The notes under the pieces are model-generated. The model saw only the letters and a list, made by a program, of their open reading frames with translations, was not told the DNA's origin and searched no databases. A stretch of DNA of 5,726 nucleotides from JAGBWK01 sp964490275 (GTDB lineage: Bacteria; Bacteroidota; Bacteroidia; Bacteroidales; Muribaculaceae), in assembly GCA_964490275.1 (NCBI GenBank), contig CAZBBL010000130.1:1-5726 (forward strand), written 5' to 3'. Of the stretch, positions 5,636 through 5,726 are shown piece after piece. The position numbers and the translations under genes were made by a program. Numbering within the stretch: position 1 is the stretch's first letter; each line of letters starts with the position of its first letter.

Positions 5636-5726
5636 TCCTCAAACGCCAGCGCCCGGATGGGATTGCGCTATGTCGCTCTCCTCAAATGCCAACGCCCGGA
5701 TGGGATTGCGCTATGTTGCTCCCCTC
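5636..5726. repeat. Tandem 43-bp repeat, two full copies and the start of a third, running off the window
   Basis: Copy one is 5636-5678 and copy two is 5679-5721. They differ at three places, all transitions (C/T, G/A and C/T). The shared core GCCCGGATGGGATTGCGCTA is identical in both copies (5651-5670 and 5694-5713). CCCTC (5722-5726) matches the TCCTC start of a third copy with one mismatch. A 43-bp period is not a multiple of three, so the array is probably not coding. No spacers, so this is not a CRISPR array. Confidence 0.85.

Larger units (their letters stand above)
5418..5726. other. Gene-free upstream region of the operon
   Basis: No credible coding frame is seen on either strand in these 309 bases. 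From left to right the stretch holds the operon leader (about 5418-5488), the -7 box, a tract with five runs of three or more C (5520-5570), a palindrome (5597-5616) and the start of a 43-bp tandem array (5636 onward). The next gene is beyond the right edge. The leader contains GCCTATAGC (5442-5450) and GCCTATGGC (5464-5472), an 8-of-9 direct repeat with 22-bp spacing, of unknown meaning. Confidence 0.7.

Noticed and set aside
5636..5726. CRISPR array
   Set aside because: Copies abut directly with no spacers and the unit is 43 bp with scattered transitions; there are no cas genes.

Overview
This window most likely comes from a member of the order Bacteroidales (phylum Bacteroidota). The best evidence is the two promoter-like sites, which match the Bacteroidota TAnnTTTG -7 element (TACCTTTG at 685-692 on +, TATATTTG at 5501-5494 on -). 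Shine-Dalgarno sequences are mostly absent ahead of the genes, and the proteins read like Bacteroidales families. I cannot name genus or species.

Left end (1-807). A cytidylate kinase-like protein on the - strand runs off the left edge with its last residues missing. Divergent to it, on the + strand, is a short RNA gene that I read as the small bacterial signal recognition particle RNA (4.5S, ffs), with its own promoter and a closing-helix/U-tract end.

Main block (826-5417). Six - strand genes are tightly packed and probably form one operon. In order of transcription they are a sugar/polyol-phosphate-type nucleotidyltransferase, an ATP-grasp enzyme, a CDP-alcohol phosphatidyltransferase, a HAD-family hydrolase, a GtrA-family membrane protein and a DUF308 (HdeD-like) six-helix membrane protein. 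Gaps are 28-63 bases, and the phosphatidyltransferase and HAD genes overlap by 14 bases. The first and third enzymes suggest a two-step logic: activate an alcohol phosphate as a CDP derivative, then move the phospho-alcohol onto a lipid or polyol. The ATP-grasp and HAD proteins could prepare or trim the head group, and GtrA and DUF308 could handle the product in the inner membrane. This resembles CDP-inositol style head-group chemistry, but no inositol-phosphate synthase lies in the window, so the alcohol is unknown.

Right end (5418-5726). This 309-base stretch has no gene. It holds the operon's likely promoter and about 70-base leader, a C-run-rich tract just upstream (G-rich on the coding strand), a perfect 9-bp palindrome of a dispersed-element type, and two tandem copies of a 43-bp repeat that continue toward the window edge.

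The best candidate for an undescribed system is the six-gene operon: a complete-looking lipid head-group cassette with an unexplained ATP-grasp enzyme, a one-residue shift in the last Asp of the phosphatidyltransferase signature, and a HAD protein lacking the usual second Asp.
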